Below, one piece after another: positions 45,236 to 48,609 of a stretch of DNA of 48,609 nucleotides. The position numbers and the translations under genes are program-made. The stretch is from Opitutia bacterium (GTDB lineage Bacteria > Verrucomicrobiota > Verrucomicrobiia > Opitutales > Opitutaceae): NCBI GenBank assembly GCA_947449835.1, contig CANFSZ010000016.1, positions 1-48,609 on the forward strand. The letters run 5' to 3'. The first letter of the stretch is position 1. Each line of letters opens with the position of its first letter. Under the pieces are notes generated by a model. That model was not told where the DNA came from and ran no database searches. It saw nothing but the letters and a program-made list of their open reading frames with translations.

Positions 45236-46698
45236 AGTGAGGGAAATTGAGTATTCCAGCCGTGCGCCTGCTCGTAGGAGTGGGCGGTCGCGAGGAGGTC
45301 GGCCTCACGGAAGGGCTGGCCGATGAGCTGCAATCCGATGGGCAAACCACTCTGGGTAAAACCACAGGGCAGACTGAGCGCAGGGAGACCGGCAAGGTTC
45401 ACGCCGATCGTGTAAATATCACAGAGATACATGGCCAATGGATCCGCCGATTTTTCGCCGAGTTTAAAAGCTGGGATCGGAGAGGTCGGCGTAATCAGCG
45501 CGTCGACCTCGCGGTAAGCGTTCAGAAAATCCTGACGAATGAGCGTGCGCACCTTTTGCGCCCGCAAATAATAAGCGTCGTAATAACCCGAACTCAGCAC
45601 GTAGGTGCCGAGAATAATGCGACGTTTCACTTCGTCACCAAAACCCTCGGCGCGCGATTTTTGGTAAACATCGAGCAGATCTTTCGCGGCGCTCGTGCGG
45701 TGACCGTAACGGATGCCGTCGTAACGGGCCAAATTCGAAGAGGCTTCGGCCGTCGCGATGATGTAGTATGTATCGAGACAGTATTGAGTGTGCGGTAGAG
45801 AAATTTCGCGAATCTCACAACCCTGTGAGCGATAGAAGGCGATCGCCTTTTCCACTGCCGCACCGACTTCTGGATCCAAGCCGGCGCCAAAATATTCTTT
45901 CGGAACACCTAATTTCCACGGGCTCCGACGTGTTTTCAACTCCGCGCGATAATCCGGAATCGCGGTTTTAAATGACGTAGAATCTCGAGGGTCATGTCCG
46001 GCAATCGCGCCCAGCATAATAGCCGCGTCTTCAACGGTACGCGCAAAAGGCCCGATCTGGTCGAGCGACGAAGCATAAGCGATCAAACCGTAACGCGAAA
46101 TCAATCCGTAGGTGGGCTTGAGGCCAACCAGTCCACAAAGCGCCGCGGGCTGTCGAATCGATCCGCCCGTATCGGAACCGAGCGTCGCGACCGCTGCACC
46201 GGCCGCGAGGGCCGCCGCGCTGCCGCCGGAAGATCCACCTGGAGTACGCGTGAGATCCCAGGGATTTGAGCTCGGGCCAAAGGCCGAATTTTCCGTGGAG
46301 GAACCCATCGCGAACTCATCGCAGTTGAGTCGACCGTGTAAGACAGCGCCAGCACGCTGCAGCTTTTGCGTAACCGTCGCGTCGTAAGGTGAAACGAAAT
46401 TCGCGAGCATCTTACTCGACGCCGTGAGCGGTTGCCCGGCGACGGCAATCACGTCTTTCAACCCAACCGGAATGCCATCGAGCGCTCCACTAGATTGGCC
46501 GGCGCTGCGTCGTGTATCGGAGGCCGCCGCTAGGGCAAGCGCAGCCGGTTCATCGAATGAATTAAAAGCATGCACCCGCGGCTCAATGGCTTTCGTCCGC
46601 GCGATGATTGCCTGCGTGAGCTCGACCGCAGAGAGTTGGCCAGCAGCAAGTTTCGCCGAGAGTTCGGCGATGGTTTGAAAATGAAGCGGAGCGGACAT
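45232..46698 (-). CDS. gatA: Aspartyl/glutamyl-tRNA amidotransferase subunit A
   Basis: GatA is the glutaminase of GatCAB and supplies ammonia for tRNA amidation. The 488-residue amidase-signature protein shows the Lys-Ser-cisSer triad: Lys in [13 protein letters not shown], the Gly/Ser-rich [16 protein letters not shown], and the nucleophile in [17 protein letters not shown]. The C-terminus [19 protein letters not shown] is typical. The ATG at 46698 is five bases after the gatC stop codon; the frame extends upstream over gatC in another register and is not coding there. The amidase alone could act on other amides, but the operon settles the function. Confidence 0.97.
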   Translation of the reverse strand: MSAPLHFQTIAELSAKLAAGQLSAVELTQAIIARTKAIEPRVHAFNSFDEPAALALAAASDTRRSAGQSSGALDGIPVGLKDVIAVAGQPLTASSKMLANFVSPYDATVTQKLQRAGAVLHGRLNCDEFAMGSSTENSAFGPSSNPWDLTRTPGGSSGGSAAALAAGAAVATLGSDTGGSIRQPAALCGLVGLKPTYGLISRYGLIAYASSLDQIGPFARTVEDAAIMLGAIAGHDPRDSTSFKTAIPDYRAELKTRRSPWKLGVPKEYFGAGLDPEVGAAVEKAIAFYRSQGCEIREISLPHTQYCLDTYYIIATAEASSNLARYDGIRYGHRTSAAKDLLDVYQKSRAEGFGDEVKRRIILGTYVLSSGYYDAYYLRAQKVRTLIRQDFLNAYREVDALITPTSPIPAFKLGEKSADPLAMYLCDIYTIGVNLAGLPALSLPCGFTQSGLPIGLQLIGQPFREADLLATAHSYEQAHGWNTQFPSL

Positions 46699-46703
46699 CG
46701 GCG

Positions 46704-46994
46704 TTAATCCACGACTTTCGGAACCACGATCATGTGGTCGCGTTGCGCGGGCGCGTTGAGGAGCGCCGCGCTGACCGCGAGACCGGGTTGCGCGACATCC
46801 GCAGCCCAAACGTTGTTCAGCGGGAAAGCATGGGCGGTGGGCTCGATGCCGGAGACGTCAACTTTGGCCAGTTGCTCGATGTGTCCAAGGATGCTCCCGA
46901 GTTGGGCCGCAAAGCGGGTCTTTTCCTCGGGCGTGAGCGCGAGTCGCGATAACTCGGCGACGCGGTCGATATTAAGTTCGGCAGGTTGCGACAT
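46704..46994 (-). CDS. gatC: Aspartyl/glutamyl-tRNA amidotransferase subunit C
   Basis: GatC is the small subunit that stabilises GatA on GatB. The 96-residue protein has the family pattern [46 protein letters not shown] followed by [16 protein letters not shown] and a C-terminal [11 protein letters not shown] at 46994 leaves 2 bases after the pheT stop codon; a GTG at 47000 overlapping that stop is the alternative. pheT, gatC, gatA and gatB therefore run as one tight operon. Confidence 0.95.
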   Translation of the reverse strand: MSQPAELNIDRVAELSRLALTPEEKTRFAAQLGSILGHIEQLAKVDVSGIEPTAHAFPLNNVWAADVAQPGLAVSAALLNAPAQRDHMIVVPKVVD

Positions 46995-46996
46995 GA

Positions 46997-48609
46997 TCAC
47001 TTACGAATGCTGAAACCGGTGGATTGAACGACGTCGGTGTGGATTTTGTTAAACGCGGCATTCACTTCGTCGTCGGTGAGAGTCCGATCGGGCGCCCGGA
47101 ATACGAGTGAAAAGGCGAGACTCTTAGTGCCTTCGGGCAGACCTTTTCCTTGATAAACATCGAACACTGCGACGCTTTCCAAATGGAAGGCGTTGCCGAC
47201 GGCGGCGCGGGCAGCTTTGGCGAGTGCTTTTTGCACCTCGCTGGCCACAGTCACGGCGGGAACCACCAACGCGAGGTCACGCAGCGCGGCCGGTTGGAGA
47301 CTGAAATCGGCGTAGCGTTTGCGCGCCGCCGAGGCGGCGACGAGTTTCTCGGGTAGAATCGCAAAAAAACCGGCGTAAACTTTACCTTCGATTCCATAGG
47401 CCTTCGCCATCGCGAGGCTCAGCAAACCAAAGCTTGCCGTCCAACCGTGCTGCAGGTCGCCAGCGAGAGCGGATTGCCCTTCTTGCCAGCCGTAATGCAG
47501 GCCTGAGGCCGCGACTAAGGGCTGCCGCTCAAGATCGAGCGCTGCTAAACCAGCGAGCGAAACGACGTGATGTTTGGCAGCGTAAAAATCAAACGCTTCG
47601 CGCTGACGCCAACGCCGCTCCGTGTCTTCGGCCACGATGAATCCGACCGCGGCGCACTCTAAATTCTGACCATTTTTCTGGATAAACACACGACCGGTTT
47701 CGCATAGACGCGAAACAGGAACGCCGCGCGATTGATTCAATTTCAACGTAGCCAGTAAACCTGAGATGAGTGTGGGACGCAGATGCGATTGGTCCTCGAC
47801 AAAGGGATTCGCGAGCACGAGTTCCGCGACTGCAGTTTCAGCAACCCATGTCTTCACTTCCGCGCCGGGACGCAGCGTGTAATTTACGCATTCATGGAAA
47901 TCGTGGCCAACGAGGTAATCGGTGACGCGTCGATTGAACAACACGACCGGATCATCATCGCCCACTAGCCCGGGCACCGTGACCCGCGTCGGCGGAATCC
48001 GCTCGGTGCCGTAGACGCGCAGAATTTCTTCCACCAGATCGATCGGGCGATCCAAGTCGTCACGCCAACTCGGGACCGTGACACGCCATTCGCTTCGCTT
48101 CATACTTTGCGCGCCAGGTGCCTGATGCGTGACTTCGCCGAGCTCAGTGACTTTCAGTTTTAAGGCTTCGAGCGCTTTTTTCATATCGGCGTCGGCGATA
48201 TCGAAACCGAGACGTTCGCGCACAAAAGCCGGAGCCAGCGTGATCTCACGTTGCCACGGAGTAGTGTCACCAACTTGGTGCATCGGCCCGACCAGTTGAC
48301 CGCCGGCGAGCTCAAGAATGAGGTCGATCGCGCGGCCTGCCGCGGCTTGGGCAGCGTGCGCATCGACGCCGCGCTCGTAGCGATAGGCAGAATCGGAGGT
48401 GAGCCCGAGGCGCTTCGAGGTGGCGCGGATGGATTGGCGTTTGAAAATCGCGCACTCGATCACGAGGTCAGTGGTCTCAGCGGTGACGCCGGAGTTTTCT
48501 CCGCCCATGATACCCGCGATGACGACCGGTTTGGCCCCATCGGCGATGACCAACATCGAGCTGTTGAGCGTGCGTTTCTTGCCATCGAGGGTGGTGATTT
48601 TTTCGCCAT
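46997..48609 (-). CDS. pheT: Phenylalanine-tRNA ligase beta subunit (5' end outside window)
   Basis: PheT forms the alpha2beta2 phenylalanyl-tRNA synthetase with PheS. Only the C-terminal part (about 537 residues of roughly 800) is present; the frame is open to the last base. Visible in order are the B3/B4 editing domain (KITTLDGKKRTLNSSMLVIADGAKP, IAGIMGGENSG), the B5 domain (QREITLAPAFVRERLGFD), the core domain (NYTLRPGAEVKTW, ANPFVEDQSHLRPTLISGLL), and the anticodon-binding FDX-ACB domain ending at TGFSIRK (RDLALVVPAVTVASEVQKAL; TLTDDEVNAAFNKIHTD). It lies upstream of gatC on the same strand with overlapping or near-overlapping stop and start. Confidence 0.96.
   Translation of the reverse strand, partial: GEKITTLDGKKRTLNSSMLVIADGAKPVVIAGIMGGENSGVTAETTDLVIECAIFKRQSIRATSKRLGLTSDSAYRYERGVDAHAAQAAAGRAIDLILELAGGQLVGPMHQVGDTTPWQREITLAPAFVRERLGFDIADADMKKALEALKLKVTELGEVTHQAPGAQSMKRSEWRVTVPSWRDDLDRPIDLVEEILRVYGTERIPPTRVTVPGLVGDDDPVVLFNRRVTDYLVGHDFHECVNYTLRPGAEVKTWVAETAVAELVLANPFVEDQSHLRPTLISGLLATLKLNQSRGVPVSRLCETGRVFIQKNGQNLECAAVGFIVAEDTERRWRQREAFDFYAAKHHVVSLAGLAALDLERQPLVAASGLHYGWQEGQSALAGDLQHGWTASFGLLSLAMAKAYGIEGKVYAGFFAILPEKLVAASAARKRYADFSLQPAALRDLALVVPAVTVASEVQKALAKAARAAVGNAFHLESVAVFDVYQGKGLPEGTKSLAFSLVFRAPDRTLTDDEVNAAFNKIHTDVVQSTGFSIRK

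Noticed and set aside
44084-45250. Long plus-strand open frame opposite gatB
   Set aside because: The opposite strand encodes a complete GatB with all motifs; this frame gives an Arg/Asp-rich sequence without a domain.
1-48609. CRISPR array, transposase or insertion sequence
   Set aside because: No regularly spaced repeats and no transposase or recombinase motifs were seen in any frame.

Overview
The window is a high-GC bacterial chromosome segment, almost certainly from the Verrucomicrobiota and most likely an Opitutaceae-like member. The evidence is a gene for the small Planctomycetes/Verrucomicrobia-restricted 'Minf_1886' protein (41469-41885), a secreted protein with paired C-terminal RLTNL repeats of the kind common in Opitutaceae, exosortase remains, a GatCAB amidotransferase, and a PhoH-PgpH-YbeY block. 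Taxonomy is inferred from protein content only; no rRNA is present. Coding density is very high and no gene-free stretch exceeds 300 bases (the longest is about 245 bases, 42596-42839).

Layout. 1-2922 (minus strand): aspartate-semialdehyde dehydrogenase, a tRNA-Val, acetolactate synthase small subunit and ketol-acid reductoisomerase, closed by a strong terminator. 2939-5263: an L,D-transpeptidase-like protein on plus and a large secreted transglutaminase-like protein on minus. 5330-9564 (minus): mcsA-mcsB-clpC, an arginine-phosphorylation and proteolysis operon without ctsR, ending in a terminator. 9697-15252: ilvE, then a prepilin-like protein and a CBS-domain family II pyrophosphatase on plus, then lipoamide dehydrogenase and a small holin-like membrane protein on minus. 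15288-23000 (plus): a GT4 glycosyltransferase overlapping a DeoR regulator, then a 1918-residue tandem UvrA. 22997-27494 (minus): a TetR regulator with a clear operator upstream, fabF, an alpha/beta hydrolase, a DUF2238 membrane protein and a decayed exosortase. 27600-35831 (plus): HIT protein, PhoH, a PgpH-type HD phosphodiesterase, YbeY, DUF502, RecO-like protein and a nuclease-helicase fusion, in tight array. 35906-38794: a 962-residue secreted protein. 38804-41885 (minus): an M16 protease and the Minf_1886 protein. 42062-43739 (plus): a Fur-like regulator without the usual metal ligands, and a Tat-exported xylose-isomerase-like TIM barrel. 43775-48609 (minus): gatB, gatA, gatC and the 3' part of pheT, which runs off the window.

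How the genes work together. Much of the window is housekeeping: branched-chain and aspartate-family amino acid synthesis, aminoacyl-tRNA supply (GatCAB, PheT, tRNA-Val), RNA and ribosome maturation (YbeY, PhoH), DNA repair (UvrA, RecO, helicase) and protein quality control (McsAB-ClpC). Unusual points are the pArg operon outside the Firmicutes, the fused double UvrA lacking one zinc-ligand pair in each half, a RecB-like nuclease fused to an Fe-S XPD/DinG-type helicase, Asp in place of the third metal-binding His in YbeY, a metal-site-poor Fur homologue, and an exosortase gene whose stop codon falls directly after the catalytic Cys. I found no CRISPR array, prophage, insertion sequence or convincingly new multi-gene system; the best candidates for new biology are listed as findings.
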